From Vicinamibacterales bacterium (GTDB lineage Bacteria; Acidobacteriota; Vicinamibacteria; Vicinamibacterales; Fen-181), in contig DASXVO010000038.1 in assembly GCA_036504215.1 (NCBI GenBank), forward strand, positions 1-64,000: a stretch of 64,000 nt of DNA, given 5' to 3'. The position numbers and the translations under genes are program-made. Of the stretch, positions 32,431-41,969 are shown piece by piece (within the stretch, counting starts at the first letter, position 1; the number at the start of each line of letters is the position of its first letter). The notes beneath the pieces are model-generated. The model was not told where the DNA came from. It searched no databases and was given only the letters and a program-made list of their open reading frames with translations.

Positions 32431-34962
32431 ATGCAGCGAGCCGCGCAGCAGGCCCTGGAGTTCTACCGGATCGTCGACGCGGTGCGCAGTTTCTCTGCGA
32501 CGCCCCTCGGACGCGACAGGCTCGCCTCGCTGCGGCCGCAGTCCGATCCGCGGCGGGCCGCGCAGTGGCTGTCGGCCACGAGCGAGGGGGTCCGGTACCT
32601 GGCCGACGGAGGATTGTTTCCCCTGCAGGCCCCGGCGGACATCGACAGCACCCTCGGCGCGCTCGCGATCGAGGGGCGTCCCCTCGAGCCCATCCGGCTC
32701 CTGGGGCTGGCCGATTTCCTCGACTCGCTCGAGCAGACCCGGACGGCCATCCGCAAGGCGGCTGGCAACTACGTCTACCTGGGCACGCTCATCGAGATGG
32801 GCGCGTCCTTCAAGAGCGAGATCGGAGAGATCCGCGAGAAGATCGACCCGAGTGGCGAGGTCGCCGACCACGCCAGCGGTGAACTCCGGTCGATTCGCGA
32901 TCGCCTGCGCAAGCAGCGCACGCGGCTGCGGACGACGCTCGAATCGTACCTGCGCGGCCGCGACACGTCGCGTTACCTGCAGGATCAGATCGTCACCGAT
33001 CGCAATGGACGGTACGTGCTCGTCGTCCGCGCCGAGCATCGCACCGCGATCCCGGGCATCATCCACGGCAGTTCGTCGAGCGGGGCGAGCCTCTACCTCG
33101 AGCCGCTGAGCACCGTCGAAGTCAACAACGAGATCGTCGCGCTCGAGGAGCAGGAGGCGGCGGAGGTGCGCCGGATCCTCCTCGCGCTCACCGACGCGTT
33201 CCGTCGGCGGGCGGTCGACGTGCAGCGGACGCTCGAGTGCGCGACCGAACTCGACGTGGTGCAGGCGAAGGCGCGGTTCTCGCTGCTGGTCGGTGGCGTC
33301 GAGCCGACCATCTCGACTGACGGGGCGCTGGAGCTCCAGTCGGCCCGGCACCCGCTGCTCATCCGCGCAGTCACCGAGCGGCTCGACGAGCGTGACATGC
33401 GCCCGGCGGGAAGCGACGCGGACGAGGGCCGTGACGTCCGCGAGTCGCGCGAGCAGCCGGCCGAACCGGTCCCCGTGGACATTCTCCTGACGCCGCCGTC
33501 GATGGTGCTCGTCATCACTGGACCGAACACGGGCGGAAAGACGGTCGCGCTCAAGACCGCCGGCTTGCTCGCCCTCATGGCACAGGCCGGCCTGCACATC
33601 CCGGCAGCACCCGGGTCGCGGCTGCCGGTCTTCCGATCGATTTTCGCCGATATCGGCGACGAGCAGTCGATCGCGGCCAACCTCAGCACCTTCTCCTGGC
33701 ACGTCACCAACATCGCTTCGATGGACCGATTGTTGGCGCTCCCCGCGCTGGTGCTGTTCGACGAACTCGGCTCGGGCACCGATCCGGCCGAGGGCGGTGC
33801 GTTGGCAACGGCTGTCGTCGACTACTTCAGGACTCGTGGCGCCCTGGTGTTGTGCACCAGTCACAGCGAGGCGGTGAAGACGTACGCCACGACCACGGCC
33901 GGCGTCACGGTGGCCGCGTTCGGCTTCGATCCCGCGACGTTCGCGCCGAGCTACCGGCTCGTCTACGGCTCGCCGGGACGCAGCCTGGCGCTCGAGATCG
34001 CCGGCCGCCTGGGGCTGAACGCCGACGTCATCGCGAAGGCGCGGCAGAACATGGGCGAACGCGACGCCCAACTGGCCGAGCACCTGGCGAAGATCGATCA
34101 GAACCTGCACGAACTCGAACACGAGCGCCGGCTGGTCGCCCGAGAGCGCCAGGTGTTGACCGATGCCGAGACCCGCGTGAAGTCGCGCGAGGACACGCTG
34201 CGCCAGCGTGAAGAGGCCTTCCACCGGAAGACCGAGGAGCGACTCGACGACCGGCTTCGGGATGCGCGACGCGAGATCGACAAGGTCATCGACGATCTCA
34301 AGAAGAAGACGACCGAACTCACGGCGGAGGCCGAACGGCGCGTCTACAAGCACGCGTCGACCGGTCCCGTCATCTCGACGGGCGCCGCCGGCGCGGCCCG
34401 TGTCGAGGCGCGACAGGCCCTCGAGGACACGGCTGCGCGGCTCAGGGGCGAGGCCGCCGAACGCCCCGCGGCACAGGCCGGACAGCCATCCCTGGGCAAG
34501 CCGAGTATCGGGGATCGCGTGGCGGTGGCCGGTCTGGGGCTCGAGGGGGTCCTGGCGTCGCTCCATGGCGACGAAGCCGAGATCGACATGTCGGGAAAGC
34601 GGCTGCGCGCACGCATGGCCGATGTGCGACTGGTCGCCCGCGCGGCGACGGCCTCCGCGTCCCAGCCGGCGTCCCGCGTCAGCGTGCAGGTGCAGCTCCA
34701 GCCACGCGGCGACTCGCGCGCCAGCGATTTGAACGTGATCGGCTGCACCGTGGAGGAGGCGCTGACGAGGACCGAGCGGTTCCTCGACGAGACGCTGCTC
34801 GCCGACCAGCGCACGGTGCGCGTGATCCACGGCTATGGAACCGGCCAGTTGCGCCGCGCGATCGCGGAGTACCTGCGAACCCACCCGCTCGTCGCGAACT
34901 ACCAGCAGGCGCCACCGGAACAGGGGGGCGGAGGGGTGACGGTCGTGGATCTGAAGGACTAG
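32431..34962 (+). CDS. mutS2: MutS2 (DNA mismatch-repair-like ATPase with Smr domain)
   Basis: 843 residues from ATG 32431, chosen because the family begins close to ALEFYRIVDAV; ATG 32371 would add 20 poorly fitting residues. The Walker A ITGPNTGGKTVALKT (about 360) and Walker B LVLFDELGSGTDPAEG mark the MutS ATPase. A long coiled coil (about 550-640) and a C-terminal Smr domain (LNVIGCTVEEAL and VIHGYGTG) follow. MutS2 suppresses recombination and/or rescues collided ribosomes in species studied. A Pro/Glu-rich insertion lies just before the ATPase core. dnaG starts 8 nt downstream. Confidence 0.94.
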   Translation: MQRAAQQALEFYRIVDAVRSFSATPLGRDRLASLRPQSDPRRAAQWLSATSEGVRYLADGGLFPLQAPADIDSTLGALAIEGRPLEPIRLLGLADFLDSLEQTRTAIRKAAGNYVYLGTLIEMGASFKSEIGEIREKIDPSGEVADHASGELRSIRDRLRKQRTRLRTTLESYLRGRDTSRYLQDQIVTDRNGRYVLVVRAEHRTAIPGIIHGSSSSGASLYLEPLSTVEVNNEIVALEEQEAAEVRRILLALTDAFRRRAVDVQRTLECATELDVVQAKARFSLLVGGVEPTISTDGALELQSARHPLLIRAVTERLDERDMRPAGSDADEGRDVRESREQPAEPVPVDILLTPPSMVLVITGPNTGGKTVALKTAGLLALMAQAGLHIPAAPGSRLPVFRSIFADIGDEQSIAANLSTFSWHVTNIASMDRLLALPALVLFDELGSGTDPAEGGALATAVVDYFRTRGALVLCTSHSEAVKTYATTTAGVTVAAFGFDPATFAPSYRLVYGSPGRSLALEIAGRLGLNADVIAKARQNMGERDAQLAEHLAKIDQNLHELEHERRLVARERQVLTDAETRVKSREDTLRQREEAFHRKTEERLDDRLRDARREIDKVIDDLKKKTTELTAEAERRVYKHASTGPVISTGAAGAARVEARQALEDTAARLRGEAAERPAAQAGQPSLGKPSIGDRVAVAGLGLEGVLASLHGDEAEIDMSGKRLRARMADVRLVARAATASASQPASRVSVQVQLQPRGDSRASDLNVIGCTVEEALTRTERFLDETLLADQRTVRVIHGYGTGQLRRAIAEYLRTHPLVANYQQAPPEQGGGGVTVVDLKD

Positions 34963-34970
34963 AAGCAGAA

Positions 34971-36740
34971 ATGTCGTTGGTCCCCCACTCCTTCGTCGAC
35001 GACCTGCGGGCTCGGGCGGATATCGTCCAGGTCGTGCAGGACTACGTCCCGCTGAAGAAGGCGGGATCGACGTGGAAGGGGCTGTGCCCGTTCCATGGAG
35101 AGAAGACGCCGTCGTTCCACGTCAACCCGGACAAGGGGTTCTTCTACTGTTTCGGGTGCCAGACCGGAGGCGACGTCTTCAAGTTCGTGGAGCTGCAGGA
35201 GAAGGTCGGGTTCCAGGACGCGATCCGGATCATCGCGCGCAAGTTCGGGATGACGGTACCCGAGGCGACCGGTACGGACGACACCGACGGCGTCGAGCGC
35301 GAAACGCTGCTGAAGATCCACGAACTGGCGGCCGCGAGGTTCTGTGAGCAACTCGCCTCGCCCGCCGGGGCACGTGGCCGCCAGCAATTGGCGGCCCGTG
35401 GCATCGCACGCGAGACGATCGAGAAGCTGGGCCTGGGCTACGCGGTCTCGTCGCGTGACGCGATCAAGGGATGGTTGCAGAAGCAGGGATTCGACCTGCC
35501 GCTCCTCGTCAAGAGCGGCTTGGTCGTGCAGCGCGATGACGGTCAGGCGGTCGATCGGTTCCGTGGACGGCTGATGATTCCCATCTGTCGCGACAGCGGA
35601 TCGGTCGCCGCGTTTGGCGGCCGGGCGATGGAACCCGATCAGCAGCCAAAGTACCTGAATTCGCCGGAAACGCCCATCTACTCCAAGGGGCGGACGCTCT
35701 ACGGTCTGAACGTCACCAAGGGTGACATCCGGCGCGTGGGCTACGCGGTGCTCGTGGAGGGTTACTTCGATTTCGCACAGGCATGGCAGGCTGGCGTCCT
35801 GCCGGTGGTTGCGTCGTGCGGAACGGCCTTGACGAACCAGCAGGCACACCTGCTCCGCCGGTTCGCGTCGAAGGTGGTCCTCAGCTACGACCCCGACGCG
35901 GCCGGTCAGGGCGCGGCGGAACGATCGTCGCAACTGCTCGTGCAGGAAGGTTTTCTCGTGAACGTCGCCCTGCTGCCGCCGGGAGACGACCCGGACGGGT
36001 TCATCAGGAAGCAGGGGGCCGCCCCGTACATGGAACGGATCAGGACCTCTCGGCCGTATCTCGAGTACCTGATCGATCGCGCGGCCGAGGGGCGTGACTT
36101 CGGCAGCGACGACGTCAGGCGTGAGTTCCTGAATCGGATGCTGCCCGTGGCGGCCCAGATTCCGGATGCGGCGGGTCGTGACCAGTTCGCCGATCGCCTC
36201 GCGCACAAGGCCAGGATTACAGAAGATGTCGTTCGAGCCGAAATACGTAGAGCAGCCGTTGATCGGAGGACGACGCTCACCCCGAAGGAATTGCCGAGCT
36301 TCGGCCAGATTCGGGAGGCCGAACGGGGGATGATTTGGGGCCTGTTCCACGAGCCCGAGGCCGCACGGGAAGCGCTCGACGGGCTGGATGCCGGAGATTT
36401 CGACACCCTGTTGACTCGCAATATCCTGCAAATGGCGCTCGATCTGCATCAGAACGGGGTGGAGGACGTACCGTCGGCGCTGCTCGCGCGTCTAAATACA
36501 GAGGAAGCCCGGTTGGTCACGGCCGTCGCGGCCGAGTCCGAGCGCCCGGTGCCAGTGGCGGAGTCGGCCGCCGAGCTTCGGCTGCTCCGCTACGAGCGCG
36601 AGCGCGCTGAGCTCCAGCGGGAAATCGAGCGGTTGCAGTCGAGCGGAGAAGACCCCGGGGGCCTGGAGCACCTGGGACAGCGGAAAGTGGAGTTGAGCCG
36701 GGAAATCAACCGGCTCCGCATTGAGAAACTGTCGGCATAG
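34971..36740 (+). CDS. dnaG: DNA primase DnaG
   Basis: 589 residues. It makes RNA primers at replication forks. The zinc-binding domain shows CPFHGEKTPSFHVNPDKGFF followed by YCFGCQTGGDVF. The RNA-polymerase domain includes FGGRAMEPDQQPKYLNSPET. The Toprim catalytic motifs are VLVEGYFDF and VVLSYDPDAAGQ. The C-terminal helicase-binding domain is present but diverged. It lies in a mutS2-dnaG-rpoD arrangement, the common macromolecular-synthesis block with mutS2 in place of rpsU. Confidence 0.96.
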   Translation: MSLVPHSFVDDLRARADIVQVVQDYVPLKKAGSTWKGLCPFHGEKTPSFHVNPDKGFFYCFGCQTGGDVFKFVELQEKVGFQDAIRIIARKFGMTVPEATGTDDTDGVERETLLKIHELAAARFCEQLASPAGARGRQQLAARGIARETIEKLGLGYAVSSRDAIKGWLQKQGFDLPLLVKSGLVVQRDDGQAVDRFRGRLMIPICRDSGSVAAFGGRAMEPDQQPKYLNSPETPIYSKGRTLYGLNVTKGDIRRVGYAVLVEGYFDFAQAWQAGVLPVVASCGTALTNQQAHLLRRFASKVVLSYDPDAAGQGAAERSSQLLVQEGFLVNVALLPPGDDPDGFIRKQGAAPYMERIRTSRPYLEYLIDRAAEGRDFGSDDVRREFLNRMLPVAAQIPDAAGRDQFADRLAHKARITEDVVRAEIRRAAVDRRTTLTPKELPSFGQIREAERGMIWGLFHEPEAAREALDGLDAGDFDTLLTRNILQMALDLHQNGVEDVPSALLARLNTEEARLVTAVAAESERPVPVAESAAELRLLRYERERAELQREIERLQSSGEDPGGLEHLGQRKVELSREINRLRIEKLSA

Positions 36741-36773
36741 CGATGACATTCATGTTTTCGAGGAGGACAGCCC

Positions 36774-38456
<1,683 letters not shown>

Positions 38457-38530
38457 GAAGTCGGAACCGACGCGGGCCAGTCGGAGCTGACGCGGCCAGT
38501 CGGAAAGGACGCGCTCAGTCGGAGCTGACG
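38457..38530. repeat. Four direct copies of an AGTCGGAnCTGACGCGG repeat
   Basis: Copies at 38457-38475, 38479-38495, 38498-38513 and 38517-38530 have a period near 20 bp with one to three differences each. They begin right after the rpoD stop. Two inverted copies lie at 38734-38769. Confidence 0.85.
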
Positions 38531-38545
38531 ACAAGTGGTCGGAGG

Positions 38546-38580
38546 GGGCGCCGAGGACCGATTCCGGCGCCCTTTCTCTC
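38546..38580 (+). terminator. Rho-independent terminator after rpoD
   Basis: GGGCGCCG (38546-38553) pairs with CGGCGCCC (38565-38572) and is followed by TTTCTCTC. It ends the mutS2-dnaG-rpoD unit. The rest of the gap to the tRNA (38581-38772) holds no gene I can support. Confidence 0.8.
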
Positions 38581-38733
38581 GTACGGTGAAGGACCTCTCG
38601 CGAGTGCGGGCTGGTCGGCTGGGCAGCGGGCCCCGGCCTTTCGTTTTGGTCGGAGCCTCGCATGGAGTTAGACTATTCAGGGTCCGGGACCGAGGGCGTC
38701 CGCTTCGACGGATTGAACTGGCTCCGATCGAAG

Positions 38734-38769
38734 GCGTCAGGTCCGACTAACCGCGTCAGTTCCGACTTC
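38734..38769. repeat. Two inverted copies of the rpoD-downstream repeat
   Basis: GCGTCAGGTCCGACT (38734-38748) and CCGCGTCAGTTCCGACTTC (38751-38769) are reverse complements of the direct repeats after rpoD. The second matches 38457-38475 at 18 of 19 positions. They end 3 bp before the tRNA, so the terminator region is enclosed by an inverted repeat. Confidence 0.85.
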
Positions 38770-38772
38770 TCC

Positions 38773-38848
38773 GGGCCCATAGCTCAGCGGTCAGAGCCGC
38801 CGGCTCATAACCGGCCTGTCCCAGGTTCGAATCCTGGTGGGCCCACCA
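38773..38848 (+). tRNA. tRNA with CAT anticodon (tRNA-Ile2 favoured over tRNA-Met)
   Basis: 76 nt with encoded CCA. The acceptor stem is GGGCCCA/TGGGCCC with discriminator A. The D stem is GCTC/GAGC, the anticodon stem GCCGG/CCGGC with loop CTCATAA, and the T stem CCAGG/CCTGG with TTCGAAT. The G1-C72 pair rules out a typical initiator. C4-G69 and C5-G68 match known determinants for lysidine modification by TilS, which would make it an AUA-decoding isoleucine tRNA. Elongator tRNA-Met remains possible. Confidence 0.95.
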
Positions 38849-39016
38849 ACACATGAACAGTCCTCGATTGGAACGACCGGCTGGAACACGTCGCGACGCG
38901 CGGAGCGACGCGCGCGCTCGACCATGCAGGCCCCGGTCCTCGGGGCCTTTTTTTTGCCCCCTCGCCCGCAGTTCATCGTCAACCCGCCGGTGTGACCGGC
39001 CTTCCGTAAAGACTCC

Positions 39017-39754
39017 ATGCACGCTGACCTCGAACGATTGATTCGCCTGCAGCAGACGGACACCTTCATTGAAAACGCCCGGCGGCGGATTGCCAATCAT
39101 CCCAGCCTCGTCATCGCACTCGACACCCGGCTGGCCGATGCCACGCGGGCGCTCGAGGAAGCCCGCAAGCGCGTGGACGACGACAAGGCTGGGCGGCGAG
39201 TGGTCGAGAAGGACCTGTCGATGGTCCAGACGCGTCTCGGCAAGTACAAAGACCAGTTGATGGAGGTCAAGACCAACCGCGAATACCAGGCGATGCAGAA
39301 GGAAATCGAGGCCGCGCAGCACGAGGTGCGGCAACTCGAGGACCGTATCCTCGAGCACATGCTCGCGGCGGACGACCTGACGGCTGGCGTCAAGGCCGCC
39401 GAGGCGAAGCTGGCGTCGGACACGGGACTGATTGCCGACGAGCGCCGACGGCTGGAAGTGGAAACGGCCAAGCTCGAGGTCGACCTCGAGCGGGCGGTAG
39501 CAGCGCGCGCCGACATCGTCTCCGGGCTCGCTCCCGCTGCGCTCTCGACCTACGAAACCGTCTACCGCGGCCGCAAGAGCGTCGCCGTCGTCGCCGCGAA
39601 GGACGGATTCTGCAGCGCCTGTCACGTCCGGGTGCGTCCGCAGATGTACAACGAGCTCCACCGCAACGACACGATCTACCAGTGCGCGAGTTGCCAGCGG
39701 ATCCTCTACTACGTGCCGGCGGCAGACGCCACGGACTCGGGAGTCACTCAGTGA
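39017..39754 (+). CDS. Coiled-coil C4 zinc-ribbon protein (COG1579 type)
   Basis: 245 residues. A long antiparallel coiled coil (about 1-175, QQTDTFIENARRRIANHPSL and ITDERR-like LIADERRRLEVETAKL) precedes a C-terminal zinc ribbon with CSACHVRVRP and CASCQRILYY. Proteins of this type are often called predicted nucleic-acid-binding proteins; the role is not settled. It overlaps the RNase H gene by 4 nt (GTGA), suggesting a shared RNA-related function or at least coupled translation. Confidence 0.88.
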   Translation: MHADLERLIRLQQTDTFIENARRRIANHPSLVIALDTRLADATRALEEARKRVDDDKAGRRVVEKDLSMVQTRLGKYKDQLMEVKTNREYQAMQKEIEAAQHEVRQLEDRILEHMLAADDLTAGVKAAEAKLASDTGLIADERRRLEVETAKLEVDLERAVAARADIVSGLAPAALSTYETVYRGRKSVAVVAAKDGFCSACHVRVRPQMYNELHRNDTIYQCASCQRILYYVPAADATDSGVTQ

Positions 39755-40194
39755 CGGTGGCGTACATCGACGGGGGTTCGCGCGGCAACCCGGGCCCCGC
39801 GGGCTACGGTGTTCGCATCGAGGATTCCGGCGGCCAGATGATCGAGGAGATGTGCGGGGCGCTCGGGACCGTGACGAACAACGTGGCGGAATACCGGGGA
39901 CTGCTGGTGGCACTGCAATGGGCCGTGGACCACGGCGTCCGGCGACTGACCGTGCGATCCGATTCGGAGCTGCTCGTCAAGCAGATGAAGGGCGTGTACC
40001 GGGTCAAGAACGCCGGCCTCCAGCCGCTCCATCGTCAGGCGCAACACCTGGCGGCGTCGATGGAGCGAGTGACGTTCGAGCACGTCCGCCGCGAATTCAA
40101 CGTCGATGCCGACCGCCTGGCCAACAAGGCGATGGATGATGCGGCGGGCGAGAAGACGCCACACCGGCCGCAGGGATCGTTCAGCTGGGATTAG
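39751..40194 (+). CDS. RNase H family protein (RNase HI-like)
   Basis: 147 residues. It should cleave RNA in RNA-DNA hybrids. The catalytic acids are Asp 7 (AYIDGGSRGNPGPAG), Glu 47 (NNVAEYRGLLVAL), Asp 71 (VRSDSELLVKQM) and Asp 121 (NVDADRLANKA). This is the short archaeal/Bacillus YpdQ-like RNase HI group without the basic handle. GTG 39751 overlaps the preceding stop. It converges on pgeF with a 14-bp overlap. Confidence 0.93.
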   Translation: MTVAYIDGGSRGNPGPAGYGVRIEDSGGQMIEEMCGALGTVTNNVAEYRGLLVALQWAVDHGVRRLTVRSDSELLVKQMKGVYRVKNAGLQPLHRQAQHLAASMERVTFEHVRREFNVDADRLANKAMDDAAGEKTPHRPQGSFSWD

Positions 40195-40975
40195 ACGCCC
40201 GGATGACCGCGGCGATCCGGCCCGTGTCCTTGCCGTCGCGCCGGTACGACGCGAACAACTCGGGATGGCTCGACGTGCACAGCCGCGACGCGTGAATCGC
40301 CTCGCCCCGGATGCCTGCGGCTCTCAACAGATCGCAGTTCGCTGTCCAGAGGTCGAGCCGGAGACGGCCCTCGTCTCCGCGCGAGAACCAGCAGGCGACC
40401 GAGCCGCCGAACCCGCCATCCTCGAACGCCCGGCGGACTTCGTCACCAACCACGTAGCAGCAGGCGCCGATGCTGGGACCGAGAGCGACGACCAGGTCGG
40501 ACGCGCGCACGCCGAATTCCCGGCCGAGCGCCCGGACCGCCGACGGCCCGGCGGACGCCAGCGTTCCCCGCCAGCCGGCGTGCACGGCCGCCACGGCGCC
40601 GGTCCGAGGATCGGCCATCAGGATCGGAACGCAGTCAGCCGCCTGCACGGCCACGGCAACATCGGGGTCGTCGGAGATGATGATGTCCGCGCGGCGCCAG
40701 CCGGTGGTCGAGCCGGGCGCGACCTCGCCGCGCCGGACAACCTGCACGTCGCAGCCGTGGACCTGGTCGAGACGCACCAAGCGCTCGGCCGACACGCCAA
40801 TCGTGGACGCCACGCGCGCCCAGTCGTCGTCCTCCGTCCGCTCGCCCCGAAGGCGGAGCGCGGAGGTCGTGAAGAAATGGTCCGCAACCTCTCCGAGCGC
40901 TCGCGACCGCAACGCCCGTCCCCAGGTCTCCGTCGTCCAGTGGAACCCGTCAGAGAGAATCATCCCCATCCCCAT
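40181..40975 (-). CDS. pgeF: Peptidoglycan editing factor PgeF (YfiH/laccase-domain)
   Basis: 264 residues. PgeF hydrolyses cytosolic UDP-MurNAc carrying L-Ser in place of L-Ala, keeping muropeptides correct. The zinc/catalytic set is His 73 (LDQVHGCDV), Cys 115 (AADCVPIL) and His 132 (AVHAGWRGT), and GPSIGACCYVVG is also typical. Several in-frame Met codons sit at the N terminus, so the start could be up to 4 residues shorter. Relatives have also been reported to act on purine nucleosides. acpS lies upstream on the same strand, 98 bp away. Confidence 0.93.
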   Translation of the reverse strand: MGMGMILSDGFHWTTETWGRALRSRALGEVADHFFTTSALRLRGERTEDDDWARVASTIGVSAERLVRLDQVHGCDVQVVRRGEVAPGSTTGWRRADIIISDDPDVAVAVQAADCVPILMADPRTGAVAAVHAGWRGTLASAGPSAVRALGREFGVRASDLVVALGPSIGACCYVVGDEVRRAFEDGGFGGSVACWFSRGDEGRLRLDLWTANCDLLRAAGIRGEAIHASRLCTSSHPELFASYRRDGKDTGRIAAVIRASNPS

Positions 40976-41073
40976 GCATGCAGCTTGCGAGTCGCGCCCC
41001 TCGGCATCGATGTCCTCAGCTGGCTCTCCTCACTTGGCACCCAGCACTCTGCCGCGCACCCAGCACGTAGCCG

Positions 41074-41451
41074 CTATCTCAGCAGTATCACCTGCGCCAT
41101 CGCCAGCGTGTCGGTGTGCGTGATCGTGACGACCGACGAACGCCCGCCGAGCGTCGCGAAACGCCGGTTGGCAGCACCGTGCAACTGCAGTTGGGGCGGC
41201 CCCCCGTGGCGCACCACCTCGACGTCGCGCCACAGCACACCGAGCGAGTGGCCGGTGCCGAGTGCCTTCATCGCGGCTTCCTTCACGGCAAACCGCGCGG
41301 CGAAATGCTGGGCTGCGTGCCGGTGGGCCTGGCAGTAGGCAACCTCGGCCTCCGTGAACACACGCCGCAGGAACCTGTCGCCATACCGAGCCATCGTAGC
41401 CGCCACACGGGGAATCTCCGTGGCGTCGAGTCCGATGCCGATGATGTCCAT
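41074..41451 (-). CDS. acpS: Holo-[acyl-carrier-protein] synthase
   Basis: 125 residues. It transfers 4'-phosphopantetheine from CoA to the serine of acyl carrier protein. Mg/CoA-binding acids lie in IIGIGLDATEI and FAARFAVKEAAMKALGTG; VTITHTDTLAMAQVIL closes the fold. ATG 41451 gives the canonical N terminus, and the open frame upstream is not conserved-looking. The 213 bp between this start and the divergent small gene at 41665 show no clear promoter. Confidence 0.95.
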   Translation of the reverse strand: MDIIGIGLDATEIPRVAATMARYGDRFLRRVFTEAEVAYCQAHRHAAQHFAARFAVKEAAMKALGTGHSLGVLWRDVEVVRHGGPPQLQLHGAANRRFATLGGRSSVVTITHTDTLAMAQVILLR

Positions 41452-41664
41452 CACCTGATCGTACACGTCTCGGGCCAGGTCCACCAGGCCGCCAGCCGGC
41501 GCGGTAACCGTGGTTGTCGTCCGCCATGGCCGCGCGTGGCCTGTCGGTGCCATCGCCGAGGCTGGTGATTGCAAGCGGCGTTCGGGGAGAGAGTTGCGGC
41601 CACGCACGTGGTCGGCCGCCGCGGAATCCGGCTTGCTGTGGCTTCTGAACGGAGGAGGCTGCAC

Positions 41665-41967
41665 ATGGTGATCAAGATCAGCCGCAACGACAAGGGCAAC
41701 CCGCCGGGCAAGCTGGCCGACGCAGAACTGCACTTCAGCGACGGCCCACTCGACGGCCTCAAGCTGATTGGCTTCGGGATCTGGGAGCGCCGGACCGGCG
41801 GCGGGCGCAACGTGACCTTTCCCGCGCGCCAGTACTCGGTGAATGGCGAACGGCGCAGTTTTGCGCTCCTCCGGCCCGTGGTGGACGGCACCTCACAGGA
41901 TCGGCTGCGCGACCTGATTCTCGAGGCGTACGCCGAGCACGAAGAGCAGCTCGCGGTGGCGCAGTAG
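41665..41967 (+). CDS. Small conserved-looking protein, possibly SpoVG-like
   Basis: 100 residues beginning MVIKISRNDKGNPPGKLADA. The central block (GLKLIGFGIWERR, then NVTFPARQYSVNG and FALLRPVV) loosely recalls the SpoVG fold, in which a short beta sheet ends in MPS-like and RPI-like motifs. This resemblance is weak and by eye only. A strong GGAGGAGG precedes the ATG. It converges on the radical-SAM gene with only 2 bp between stops. Confidence 0.72.
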   Translation: MVIKISRNDKGNPPGKLADAELHFSDGPLDGLKLIGFGIWERRTGGGRNVTFPARQYSVNGERRSFALLRPVVDGTSQDRLRDLILEAYAEHEEQLAVAQ

Positions 41968-41969
41968 CG

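Noticed and set aside
32374-34884. An 836-residue open frame opposite mutS2
   Set aside because: No domain, Arg/His-rich, fully antisense to a well-supported gene.
38662-38856. A 64-residue frame upstream of the zinc-ribbon gene
   Set aside because: It reads through the tRNA and the inverted repeats, so it is not coding.
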